The notes below the pieces were generated by a model that had not been told where the DNA came from, searched no databases, and was given only the letters and a program-made list of their open reading frames with translations. The position numbers and the translations under genes are program-made. Below are positions 51,336 to 59,504 of a stretch of 64,000 nt of DNA, piece after piece. Origin of the DNA: Variovorax sp. MHTC-1 (GTDB lineage Bacteria; Pseudomonadota; Gammaproteobacteria; Burkholderiales; Burkholderiaceae_C); the NCBI RefSeq assembly GCF_003984645.1, contig NZ_RWKI01000008.1:124001-188000 (forward strand), written 5' to 3'. Numbering within the stretch: the first letter of the stretch is position 1; the number at the start of each line of letters is the position of its first letter.

Positions 51336-52454
51336 ATGCGACGGCGGCCGCGGCGCGCCGCCGTCCAATTCCCCTTCTTCCTGTCCGTGTCCCTCCGCTT
51401 TCCGGTTCGCGTCCTCGCCACGCTCTTGCTTGCACTCGTGGCGGCCGGGCTCTGTCTCGCCCTGCACACGCCGTTGCCCTGGATGATCGGGCCGCTGCTG
51501 GCCGTGTCGCTGGCCTCGATCGCGGGAGCGCCGACCGCCAGCCACACGCCCTTGCGCAATGCCGGGCAGTGGGTGATCGGGGTCGCGCTGGGCCTCTACT
51601 TCACGCCGCAGGTGGTTGCGCTGGTGGCGGGCGTGTGGTGGGCCATCGTGCTCGCCATCGTCTGGGCGCTGGCACTGGGCTGGGCCTTCGGTGGCTGTTT
51701 GCAGCGCTTGCATGTGGGCCGGATGCCGCATGTGCCTGCGCGATCCATGAGAGCCACGACTTACTTCGCAGGCGCGATCGGCGGCGCGTCCGAGATGACG
51801 CTTCTGGCCGAGCGCGTCGGCGCGCGCACCGATCTGGTCGCCGCCGCGCACAGCCTGAGGCTGGTGCTGGTCACGGTCGCGATTCCGTTCGCAATGCAAT
51901 GGAGCGGGCTGCATGAGCTCGAGATCAACGTGGCCGGCGTGCGCGAAGTGCGCTGGGGCGGCCTCGCGCTGCTTGCGCTGGCGACCGGCGTGGGCGGCTT
52001 GGTGATGCGGATCGCTGGGCGCACCAATCCGTGGTTCATGGGACCGCTGGTGGTGTCGATGGGATTCACCATGGCCGGCCAGCAACTGTCGGCGGTGCCG
52101 GTGTGGCTGTCGAACGCGGCCCAACTGGTGATCGCGGTGAGCTTGGGCGTGCGCTTCAGCCGCGAGTTCCTGCACACGGCGCCGCGCTGGCTGGCGACGG
52201 TGGCGCTCGGTACGCTGGGGATGATCGCGCTCTGCGGCGCTTTCGCGTGGCTCCTGGCCTGGGTCACCGGCCTGCATCCGGCCACCATGATTCTGGGCAC
52301 TTCGCCCGGCGGTATCGCCGAGATGGCGATCACCGCGAAAGTGTTGCAGCTGGGGGTGCCGGTGGTGACGGCGTTTCAGGTCTGCCGGCTGGTCGCCGTG
52401 CTGTTGATCGTGGGGCCGATGTACGGTTGGTTGTACGGCAATCGTCGCGCTTAG
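51336..52454 (+). CDS. AbrB-family integral membrane protein
   Basis: A protein of up to 372 residues with about ten membrane helices in two duplicated halves, each with a GxWxIGVALG-like element (LPWMIGPLLAVSLASI, GQWVIGVALGLYF, NPWFMGPLVVSMGF, AQLVIAVSLGVRF) and TSPGGIAEMAITAKVL at the end. This is the AbrB duplication family, sometimes called putative ammonia monooxygenase; transport is the likely role. ATG 51336 or GTG 51387 may be used. Confidence 0.8.
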   Translation: MRRRPRRAAVQFPFFLSVSLRFPVRVLATLLLALVAAGLCLALHTPLPWMIGPLLAVSLASIAGAPTASHTPLRNAGQWVIGVALGLYFTPQVVALVAGVWWAIVLAIVWALALGWAFGGCLQRLHVGRMPHVPARSMRATTYFAGAIGGASEMTLLAERVGARTDLVAAAHSLRLVLVTVAIPFAMQWSGLHELEINVAGVREVRWGGLALLALATGVGGLVMRIAGRTNPWFMGPLVVSMGFTMAGQQLSAVPVWLSNAAQLVIAVSLGVRFSREFLHTAPRWLATVALGTLGMIALCGAFAWLLAWVTGLHPATMILGTSPGGIAEMAITAKVLQLGVPVVTAFQVCRLVAVLLIVGPMYGWLYGNRRA

Positions 52455-52762
52455 TGGACGAGGACGGGCGTGTGCGCCAGTTCGGCGTAGCCCTCGAGCG
52501 TGTCTTCGACTTCTTCCTGCGTCGGTGTGTTGAGCTGCCAGGCAGCAATCTGCTGCTGGAACAGTTCGGCCCAGGAACCGTCGAGATAGACCTCCTTGCC
52601 GGAGCGCTTGTCCACGATCTCGAAGCCGTGACGCGCGAGCACCGGAATGTCGGGCGCCACGGGCGTGTCGCCTTCGGTCGGCTGCACGTGCACGACGACG
52701 AAGGAGTCGGAGTCGTAAAGCATTTGCATGGCGGGTCCAGTGAGGATGTCGATGGCATTCAT
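52451..52762 (-). CDS. DUF3567-family protein
   Basis: A 103-residue protein characteristic of Burkholderiales. MQMLYDSDSFVVVHVQPTEG, HGFEIVDKRSGKEVYLDGSWAELFQQQI and TPTQEEVEDTLEGY are the conserved blocks. Translation might start at M12 instead of M1. Function unknown. Its end overlaps the AbrB-like gene by four bases. Confidence 0.82.
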   Translation of the reverse strand: MNAIDILTGPAMQMLYDSDSFVVVHVQPTEGDTPVAPDIPVLARHGFEIVDKRSGKEVYLDGSWAELFQQQIAAWQLNTPTQEEVEDTLEGYAELAHTPVLVH

Positions 52763-52850
52763 GTTGGTTAGATAGCAATCAACGCGCCAGTTTCAAGAAG
52801 GGCTGTTGTTTTGTAGGAACAGGCTGTGTTCTTTTGTGATTTATTCGGCC

Positions 52851-53969
52851 TCAGGGGCGCATCGGCTCGACGCTGCGCAGCTGCAGATCGGCGAAATCGC
52901 CGTTGCTCTGGGTCTGCCTGATGCGCACCGGCAGATAGCCCAGCTCGGGCGCCAGCCAGAGCTCGACCTTGTCGTCGAAGGGCTGGCGCGGATTGCGCGT
53001 GAGCTTGCGCGCGGTGAATTCGCCGGCTTGCAGGCTCAGTTTTTCGTCCTCTTCGACCTTGAAGATCCAGATGTCGGCATCGCGCGGGCCCACCGTCTGG
53101 ATCGCGAAAGCCGCACCGGGTGGATAGCGCCCGGGATCGCCGGCCATCAGCGCGCCGAGCTGCAGGATCACGCTCAGCCGGTCCTGCGCGCCCGGCATCA
53201 GCGGCACGCTCGGTGCGTTGTTGCTGAACACCACCGTGCCCTGCTCGCGCACGAAGTGCGAGGCGACCTCGTTCCTGCGCTTGTCCGAGAAGCGGGTCGG
53301 TTCGATGCCGTCGGCACCGATCACGCCATTGCTGTGCTGGCTGCGGATGGTCCGGAAGAGGAAGTTGAGCGACAGCTGCGCGTCGTACTGCCGGCCGTCC
53401 TGCAGCCAGGTCAGGTTGCCGAACACGCCCTGCATCGGCGCCGTGCCCATCTGCCCGGTGGCCGCGAAGGCGAGCCGCACCGAACCCGGGATGCGCTGCG
53501 GCGGGGCTTCGGCCTGGCCCGCGGCGCTGCTGCCGCCGGCCGCGGCCGATGCGCCCTCGGTGGGCGCCGCGGCCGCTGCTTCCGGCGTTGGCTCTGCGGG
53601 AACGCCGGCCTCGACCGGCGCCTGGGCCGTCACATCCGGGCCGGGCGGCTCGGCCGGCGCCGAAATCTCGGGCGCAGGGGCGGGCGCTTGCGGGCGGGCG
53701 ACTGGCGGCGGGCGCGCGGGTTTGGGCGGCGGCGGCTTGGCGGCGGCCGCGGGTGGAGGCGGCGCTGGCTCCTCGGCCGGCGGCGCAATGACGATGGTGC
53801 GCGTCGTGAATTTGCCGGCCAGCGGCGAAGGATGCGGCCCCACGGCCAGCGGCGCCAGGCCCAGCAGCGCCAGGTGTGCGAGCAGCACCGCCGCGGCCAG
53901 CAGCGCCAGTCCGCGCCAAGGCGGGCGCGGAACCGGGGGCAGGACGGGGAGGGCGTTCTGGGGCATCAA
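52851..53969 (-). CDS. TonB-like, Pro-rich DUF3108 protein
   Basis: A 372-residue envelope protein. An N-terminal membrane anchor (LALLAAAVLLAHLALLGLAPL) leads to a long Pro/Ala-rich periplasmic linker (about 60-165) and a C-terminal DUF3108 beta domain (about 175-370; ELWLAPELGYLPVRIRQTQSNGDFADLQL). The linker and topology resemble TonB. Function is unknown; a periplasmic structural role is likely. Confidence 0.8.
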   Translation of the reverse strand: MMPQNALPVLPPVPRPPWRGLALLAAAVLLAHLALLGLAPLAVGPHPSPLAGKFTTRTIVIAPPAEEPAPPPPAAAAKPPPPKPARPPPVARPQAPAPAPEISAPAEPPGPDVTAQAPVEAGVPAEPTPEAAAAAPTEGASAAAGGSSAAGQAEAPPQRIPGSVRLAFAATGQMGTAPMQGVFGNLTWLQDGRQYDAQLSLNFLFRTIRSQHSNGVIGADGIEPTRFSDKRRNEVASHFVREQGTVVFSNNAPSVPLMPGAQDRLSVILQLGALMAGDPGRYPPGAAFAIQTVGPRDADIWIFKVEEDEKLSLQAGEFTARKLTRNPRQPFDDKVELWLAPELGYLPVRIRQTQSNGDFADLQLRSVEPMRP

Positions 53970-54065
53970 GAGTGGATCGAACGCCGGTCTCGAGGTTCTG
54001 CTCGGTACACTGCCGCCCGTTCAATCAGTTTAGTAGCGATGCCCTGCCGGCATCCGCCGCCACCC

Positions 54066-55088
54066 ATGAAACTCGCCACCCTCAAAGACGGCTCGCGCGA
54101 CGGCCAACTGGTCGTCGTTTCGCGCGACCTGGCCAGCGCCCACTACGCCACCGGCATCGCCAGCCGCCTGCAGCAGGCGCTCGACGACTGGGGCTTCATG
54201 AGCCCGCAGTTGCAGGACCTGTCGGATGCGCTCAACGCGGGCCGCGCGCGCCATGCCTTTCCCTTCGATCCCACCCAATGCATGGCGCCGCTGCCGCGCG
54301 CTTACCAGTGGGCCGACGGCTCGGCCTACCTCAACCACGTGGAGCTGGTGCGCAAGGCGCGCAATGCCGAGGTGCCCGACAGCTTCTACACCGACCCGCT
54401 GATGTACCAGGGCGGCAGCGATGACTTCATCGGCCCCTGCGACCGCATCGTGGTCGCGAGCGAGGCTTTCGGCATCGACTTCGAGGCCGAGATCGCCGTC
54501 GTCACCGGCGACGTGAAGATGGGCGCAACGCCGGCGCAGGCGCTCGACGGCATCCGCCTCGTGATGCTCGCCAACGACGTGAGCCTGCGCAACCTGATCC
54601 CGGCCGAGCTGGCCAAGGGCTTCGGCTTCTTCCAGAGCAAGCCCGCGACCGCGTTCAGCCCGGTCGCCGTGACGCTCGACGAACTGGGCGAGGCCTGGCA
54701 GGGCGGCCGCGTGCATCTCACGCTGCAGAGCAGCTGGAACGGCCGCAAGGTCGGCATGTGCGATGCGGGCGAGGAGATGACCTTCCACTTCGGCCAGCTG
54801 ATCGCGCATATCGCCAAGACCCGCAACGTGCGCGCCGGCAGCATCGTCGGCAGCGGCACGGTGAGCAACAAGGGCGTCGAGAAGAACGGCCGCACCGAGT
54901 GGCCCAAGGGCTACAGCTGCATCGCCGAAAAGCGCTGCATCGAGACCATCCAGGACGGCCAGCCGGCGACCGAGTTCATGAGGTACGGCGATACGATCCG
55001 GATCGAGATGAAGAGCAAGGACGGGCAGTCGATCTTTGGGGCGATCGATCAGGAAGTAGTTGCGCCGGGCAGCACCGGTCAGCCATAG
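54066..55088 (+). CDS. fumarylacetoacetate hydrolase-family protein
   Basis: A 340-residue FAH-family enzyme. The metal ligands are in DFEAEIAVVTGDV (Glu-x-Glu, near 139-141) and in ANDVSLRNL (Asp). FFQSKPATAFSPVAV, GSIVGSGTVSNKG and the C-terminal RYGDTIRIEM complete the pattern. It cleaves or isomerises beta-diketo acids; the length and N-terminal domain are like true FAH. No tyrosine-pathway partner (hmgA) is adjacent. Confidence 0.87.
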   Translation: MKLATLKDGSRDGQLVVVSRDLASAHYATGIASRLQQALDDWGFMSPQLQDLSDALNAGRARHAFPFDPTQCMAPLPRAYQWADGSAYLNHVELVRKARNAEVPDSFYTDPLMYQGGSDDFIGPCDRIVVASEAFGIDFEAEIAVVTGDVKMGATPAQALDGIRLVMLANDVSLRNLIPAELAKGFGFFQSKPATAFSPVAVTLDELGEAWQGGRVHLTLQSSWNGRKVGMCDAGEEMTFHFGQLIAHIAKTRNVRAGSIVGSGTVSNKGVEKNGRTEWPKGYSCIAEKRCIETIQDGQPATEFMRYGDTIRIEMKSKDGQSIFGAIDQEVVAPGSTGQP

Positions 55089-55258
55089 CGCGCGAATTCG
55101 TTTCCATCTCGCTTCAGAAGCTGAATGAGCTTGGGATGCGCAAAGAGTTTTTCCTTGCCCGCCTGGACTTCCACCAGCACACCCGCGCCGGCCAGATCCT
55201 TCAGGGAGCGTGAGGCAGCCTGGCGCTGACGGGACAGGTCGATCCATACGCGTCGCAA
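55079..55258 (-). pseudogene. C-terminal remnant of a Fic-family gene
   Basis: A 59-codon frame matches the end of Fic proteins: QRQAASRSLKDLAGAGVL is the winged-helix segment, followed by AGKEKLFAHPKLIQLL and DGNEFARYG. An in-frame stop lies just upstream of the TTG at 55258, and no HPFxxGNGR AMPylation motif is present, so only the tail survives. It overlaps the end of the convergent FAH-family gene by 10 bases. Confidence 0.7.
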
Positions 55259-55266
55259 TTTTCATT

Positions 55267-55328
55267 TTTGCGACATAGCAGCGATCTCGTGTGCTCGGCG
55301 GCGACACGAGTTCGGGATGTGTCGCAAA
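55267..55328. repeat. concentric nested inverted repeats
   Basis: Outer arms TTTGCGACA (55267-55275) and TGTCGCAAA (55320-55328) enclose inner arms CTCGTGT (55286-55292) and ACACGAG (55304-55310), all on nearly the same centre. It sits between the Fic remnant and the end of the LuxR gene. It could be a terminator-like hairpin, an old operator or the scar of a small element. Confidence 0.6.
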
Positions 55329-55335
55329 TTTGCGC

Positions 55336-56124
55336 TTACGGCGACACGACCGGCGAAACACCGCGCAGCAAGGCCTTCAGGGTTCCGATCCCCAGCCGCC
55401 GGAACGCGCGGTATTGGTGGGTCCGCACCGTCGTGAGCTCGATGCCGAGCTCGCGCGCGGTTTGCTTGGCGGTCTTGCCGGCCATCAGGTGCCCGATCAC
55501 CTCGCGTTCGCGCAGGCTCAGGGCAAGCAGGCGCGTCGCCAGCGTGGGCTCGACGGCTTCGCGCGCCGCCATGGCGCTGCGGCCGTGCGCGAGCGTGGCA
55601 TCGGCCAGCAGCGTGGCATGCGTTTCGAGCAGCGCGAAGTCCGCGTCGCCGAAGTCGGGCTGCGCCAGGCTGCGGTAGAAGCTCACGGCCGTGCGCTGGC
55701 CGGTCGGCAGCAAGAGCAGGATCGAGGCGCGCTCACGGATGCCGACGTCGCCGTAGCAGGCCGCACGGTAGGCCGGGTCGGCCACCTCTTCGGCGCGCTG
55801 GTGGCCGAGCCACAGCTGCGCTCGCTTGGGCAGCTTGCGCTTCGCCAGCCAGACCATGTTGGGGTCGAGCAGGTCGAAGCGCTGCGCCACGTAGCGCTCC
55901 GAGGTGCGCTCTGCCGTGTTGCCGTAGGTGCTCGCGGCCGACACCGTTTCGATGCGGCCGCTGGCGCTCACCGCGAATACGGTGCAGAAGGTCACCGGCA
56001 GCACGCGGTGCATCGCGCCGAGGTAGCTGGCCGCCAGGTGCGGCGTGCCGACGCCGGCGAGCACGCCGCTGACCACGGGGGCCGCCAGTGCGTGCTCGGC
56101 GGCGCGAAGAGGCCAGCGTCTCAT
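55336..56124 (-). CDS. LuxR-family regulator
   Basis: A 262-residue regulator. The C-terminal HTH is LSLREREVIGHLMAGKTAKQ, then TARELGIELTTVRTHQYRAFRRLGI (about 200-250). The N-terminal 190 residues lack a receiver domain or autoinducer-domain signature and probably sense a small molecule. ATG 56124. Divergent from the FAD monooxygenase with a palindrome between them, so it is the likely regulator of that operon. Confidence 0.83.
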   Translation of the reverse strand: MRRWPLRAAEHALAAPVVSGVLAGVGTPHLAASYLGAMHRVLPVTFCTVFAVSASGRIETVSAASTYGNTAERTSERYVAQRFDLLDPNMVWLAKRKLPKRAQLWLGHQRAEEVADPAYRAACYGDVGIRERASILLLLPTGQRTAVSFYRSLAQPDFGDADFALLETHATLLADATLAHGRSAMAAREAVEPTLATRLLALSLREREVIGHLMAGKTAKQTARELGIELTTVRTHQYRAFRRLGIGTLKALLRGVSPVVSP

Positions 56125-56142
56125 GGAGATCTCAGGGTTAAC

Positions 56143-56156
56143 ACTTCGTACGAAGT
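56143..56156. promoter_or_regulatory. 14-base perfect palindrome ACTTCGTACGAAGT
   Basis: It is placed 19 bases upstream of the LuxR start and 43 bases upstream of the monooxygenase start. The symmetry fits a dimeric LuxR-type regulator acting on both promoters. Confidence 0.5.
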
Positions 56157-56198
56157 TACGACAGCGGTGTCGGTGCGTCATCGGGACAATCCCTTCGC

Positions 56199-57956
56199 AT
56201 GAACACCGCTGTCGCCCCCAAGCCTGCTGCCCCCACCGCGCGCACCGGCGATGCCTCCACTGGCCCGCAGCCGCCGGTGGCCGGCGAACTGCCGCCCTCG
56301 GTCGGCGCCTTCCGCTACACGCGCTTCGAACCTGTCTTGCCAGCGCTCGAAGACGGTATCGAGCCGGGCCGCCACCCGGTCGTGATCGCCGGCGGCGGCC
56401 CGGTCGGCATGTCGCTCGCGCTGGGCCTGGCCAACCATGGCGTCAGGAGCGTGATCCTGGAAGCCGACGACACGGTCTGCGTCGGCAGCCGCGCGGCCTG
56501 CGTCTCGCGCCGCAGCCTGGAGATCGTCGAGCGCCTCGGCGCGCTGCCGGCTTTCCTGGCCAAGGGCCTGCCCTGGACCGGCGGGCGCAGCTTCTACAAG
56601 ACCGAGGAGGTGTTCCGCTTCGAGATGCCGCACGACGAGCGCCAGAAGCTGCCGCCGATGATCAATCTCGAGCAGTACTACATCGAGCAGTACCTGCTGG
56701 ACGCGATCCATCGCCGCAACGAGGCGACGCCCGGATCGATCGACATCCGCTGGGGCACCGAGCTCGCCGGTTGCACGCAGGATGCGGACGGCCTGCGGCT
56801 GGAGGCGCGCAATGCACTCGGCAGCTACGTGCTGCAGGGCCAGTGGCTGGCCGCCTGCGACGGTGGCCAGAGCTTCGTGCGCAAGTCGCTCGGCCTCAAT
56901 CTCGAGGGCACGGCCTACGAAGGCCGCTACGTGATCATCGACATCGAGCTGCACAGTACGCACCCGACGGAGCGCCGCGCCTGGTTCGATCCGCCCTGGA
57001 ACCCGGGCTCGACCGTGCTGATGCACCGCCAGCCGGACGACATCTGGCGCATCGACTACCAGTTGCGCGCCGGCCAGAGCACCGAGGAAGCGCTGCAGCC
57101 CGCCGCGGTGCAGGAGTTCGTGCAGCGCCACCTCGAAGCCATCGGCGAGGGCCACCTGCCCTGGAAGACGGTCTGGACCTCGGTCTACCGCGCCGGCGCG
57201 ATGACGCTCGCGAGCTACCGCCACGGCCGCGTGCTCTTCGCCGGCAATGCTGCGCACGCGATGCCGATCTTCGGCGTGCGCGGCCTGAATTCGGGCTTCG
57301 ACGATGCCGACAACCTCGCGTGGAAGCTGGCGCTGGTGGCGCGCGGCCTGTCCGATGCATCGCTGCTCGACAGCTACTCGCAGGAGCGCATCGCAGCCTT
57401 CCACATCAATGCCGAAAGCGCGATGCGCAGCACCGAATTCATGTCGCCGCCTTCGCGCGGCTTCGACCTGCTGCGCGAAGCCGCGCTCTCGCTCTCGGGC
57501 GCGCACCGCGAGATCGCGAACCTGATCAATCCGCGGCAGACGCAGGCGGTGCATTACGAGGCCTCGGCGCTGTCCAGCGCGAGCGATGAACTCGCAGCCG
57601 GGCCGAAGCCGGGCGACGCGATGCCCGAGCAGCAGCTCGCCGCGGACCTGCATCTCACCGACTGGCTGGGGCCGACGTTCACCGTGCTCGTGCTCAACAT
57701 CGATCGCAAAAAGGATGCCGCCTTCGAGGCCGAACTCGCGGCCGCGCAGGCTGGCGCGCTGAAGCCGGTGCTGCGCGAGCTGCCGCCGGGCGCCGCCGAT
57801 GCCGCGGTGTTCGCGGCGCTCGGAGCGCAGGATGGCGCCGTCTACTTGCTGCGCCCCGACGGCCACGTGGCCGCGCGCTGGCGCCGCGTGCCGCCGGGTG
57901 CGCTGTCGCAGGCGCTGGCGCGCGCATCCGCATCGGCAGAAAAGGCGGCCGCATGA
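56199..57956 (+). CDS. FAD-dependent aromatic monooxygenase (MhpA-like)
   Basis: A 585-residue class A flavoprotein hydroxylase. FAD site GGGPVGMSLALGLANHG with Glu/Ala-Asp after the second strand (about 65-90); the DG motif is ACDGGQSFVRKSLGL (near 227). The second FAD motif reads FAGNAAHAMPIFGVRGLNSGFDDADNLAWKL, with Asn350 where Asp is usual (GD motif). A C-terminal thioredoxin-like domain (about 455-580) is present. It probably hydroxylates a phenolic acid. Head of an operon with DUF2783 and a Bug receptor. Confidence 0.87.
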   Translation: MNTAVAPKPAAPTARTGDASTGPQPPVAGELPPSVGAFRYTRFEPVLPALEDGIEPGRHPVVIAGGGPVGMSLALGLANHGVRSVILEADDTVCVGSRAACVSRRSLEIVERLGALPAFLAKGLPWTGGRSFYKTEEVFRFEMPHDERQKLPPMINLEQYYIEQYLLDAIHRRNEATPGSIDIRWGTELAGCTQDADGLRLEARNALGSYVLQGQWLAACDGGQSFVRKSLGLNLEGTAYEGRYVIIDIELHSTHPTERRAWFDPPWNPGSTVLMHRQPDDIWRIDYQLRAGQSTEEALQPAAVQEFVQRHLEAIGEGHLPWKTVWTSVYRAGAMTLASYRHGRVLFAGNAAHAMPIFGVRGLNSGFDDADNLAWKLALVARGLSDASLLDSYSQERIAAFHINAESAMRSTEFMSPPSRGFDLLREAALSLSGAHREIANLINPRQTQAVHYEASALSSASDELAAGPKPGDAMPEQQLAADLHLTDWLGPTFTVLVLNIDRKKDAAFEAELAAAQAGALKPVLRELPPGAADAAVFAALGAQDGAVYLLRPDGHVAARWRRVPPGALSQALARASASAEKAAA

Positions 57957-58014
57957 GACGCCGGGCCGCTCCCAAGTCGAATCGCACCGCAGCGCATGGC
58001 GCGGAGGTTGTCCA

Positions 58015-58245
58015 ATGACTGCAGTACTGCTTCCCGAAGCGCGCGACCGTCTGTATGCCGAATGCGCGCGCGCCATCAGCGAGGCCGGCGCGGAACGGGA
58101 ATCGCTGTTCCTCGCGCGGCTCGCCCTGCTGCTGTTCGAGCAGGTGGGCGACGAGGCGCGCTGCCGGGCCGCGCTGGCGCATGCGCTGGACGAGCTGCCG
58201 ATGCCCTCGCTGTCCGCGCCGCCGGCCGACCAGCCCGCGAGCTGA
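58015..58245 (+). CDS. DUF2783-like small protein
   Basis: A 76-residue helical protein. RDRLYAECARAISEAGAERE, then LFLARLALLLFEQVGDEARC, resembles DUF2783 proteins, which are commonly encoded next to flavin monooxygenases. ATG 58015 follows GGAGGTT. It lies between the monooxygenase and the receptor gene and may assist the enzyme. Confidence 0.65.
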   Translation: MTAVLLPEARDRLYAECARAISEAGAERESLFLARLALLLFEQVGDEARCRAALAHALDELPMPSLSAPPADQPAS

Positions 58246-58286
58246 CCTTTCACGCCAATTCACCAAAACCCCAGGAGACTTTTCCG

Positions 58287-59261
58287 ATGGATCGCAGAAC
58301 CCTGCTCACGACCCTCGCTGCCGCCGCAGCCGCCAGCGCCGCACCATGGGCGCGCGCGCAGAACTACCCCGAGCAGCTCATCAAGTGGGTGGTGCCCTAC
58401 CCCGCGGGGGGCGGCACCGACGTGATCGCGCGCACCCTGGCCGAAGCCATGCGGCAGACGCTGGGCCAGCAGATCGTCATCGACAATCGCCCCGGCGCCG
58501 CGACCAACATCGGCGCCGACCTGGTGGCCAAGGCCAAGCCCGACGGCTACACGATCATGTCGGCCGACAACGCGGTGCTGGCCTTCAACGAATATCTGTT
58601 CGGCAAGCTGCCCTTCAACCCGGAGAAGGACTTCAGCTACATCGGCGCCATCGGCAAGTTCCCGCTCGCGCTGGTCGTGCACCCGGACTTCCCGGCCAAG
58701 GACTTCAAGGCCTTCCTCGCCTACGTGAAGGCCAATCCCGGCAAGGTCAACTACGCCTCGCCCGGCAACGGCTCGCCGCACCACCTGGCGATGGAAATGT
58801 TCAAGAACCGCACCGGCACCTTCATCACGCACATCCCCTACCGCGGCGCGGCGCCGGCGATGGCCGAAGTGATGGGTGGCCAGGTGCCGTGCATGTTCCT
58901 CGACCTGGCCTCGGGCCTGCCGATCATGCAGGGCAACAAGGTGCGCGTGCTGGCCATCGGTTCGAGTGCGCGCTCGAAGCTGCTGCCGGACGTGCCGACG
59001 CTTGCCGAAGTGGGCGTGCCCAACACCGAGGTGTTCGCGTTCCAGGGCATCCTCGGCCCGGCCGGCCTGCCGGCGCCGGTGATCGCCAAGCTCAACGCCG
59101 AGCTGAACCGCGCCTTCAGCGTGCCGGCGGTGCAAAAGCGTTTCGGCGATTTCGGGATGGAGCCGATGCCGGGGACGCCGGCTCAGTTCGCGGCGCTGTC
59201 GCGCGCCGAATCGAAGCGCTGGGGTCCCATCATCAAATCGGCGGGCATCAAGCTGGATTGA
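58287..59261 (+). CDS. Bug-family tripartite tricarboxylate transporter receptor
   Basis: A 324-residue periplasmic binding protein. The signal peptide begins MDRRTLLTTL and ends near ARAQ (residue 25); a twin-Arg is present. IKWVVPYPAGGGTDVIARTL, QQIVIDNRPGAATNIGAD, PDGYTI and THIPYRGAAPAMAEVMGGQV are family signatures. Bug receptors bind carboxylates, here perhaps the aromatic acid used by the monooxygenase. TctA/TctB membrane partners are not adjacent. CAGGAG precedes ATG 58287. Confidence 0.9.
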   Translation: MDRRTLLTTLAAAAAASAAPWARAQNYPEQLIKWVVPYPAGGGTDVIARTLAEAMRQTLGQQIVIDNRPGAATNIGADLVAKAKPDGYTIMSADNAVLAFNEYLFGKLPFNPEKDFSYIGAIGKFPLALVVHPDFPAKDFKAFLAYVKANPGKVNYASPGNGSPHHLAMEMFKNRTGTFITHIPYRGAAPAMAEVMGGQVPCMFLDLASGLPIMQGNKVRVLAIGSSARSKLLPDVPTLAEVGVPNTEVFAFQGILGPAGLPAPVIAKLNAELNRAFSVPAVQKRFGDFGMEPMPGTPAQFAALSRAESKRWGPIIKSAGIKLD

Positions 59262-59331
59262 AGCTTCACAAGCAGCGCTGGCTCGACCCGCTGGGCGAGC
59301 TGCCCCGTCGCGGCGGGCGAAGCCAGGCCCC

Positions 59332-59500
59332 TTCGGGGAACACCGCGGAACCGGCTTCGCCGGGCCGCTGGTGTTGCCCCCAGTGAGGGCTGAAGGCCGC
59401 GGCTCCAAGCCTGCCTGCGCAGGCTTGGACGGCCTGAAGGGCCAAGGCCTCCGTGCCGCGGCGCGTTTGGCGGACCACACGAAGTGGGGGAGCCTGGGGG
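59332..59500 (+). repeat. intergenic repeat, copy D, with a central insertion
   Basis: The left half (59332-59388) matches the other copies up to GTGAGGG, and the right half (about 59466-59500) carries the GCGGACCACACGAAGTGGGGGAG end. Between them are about 75 extra bases containing a GCTCCAAGCCTGC-CTGC-GCAGGCTTGGA-type hairpin. It sits between the Bug receptor and the convergent MORN-type gene; the rest of this 243-base gap shows no gene. Confidence 0.8.
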
Positions 59501-59504
59501 TAAG

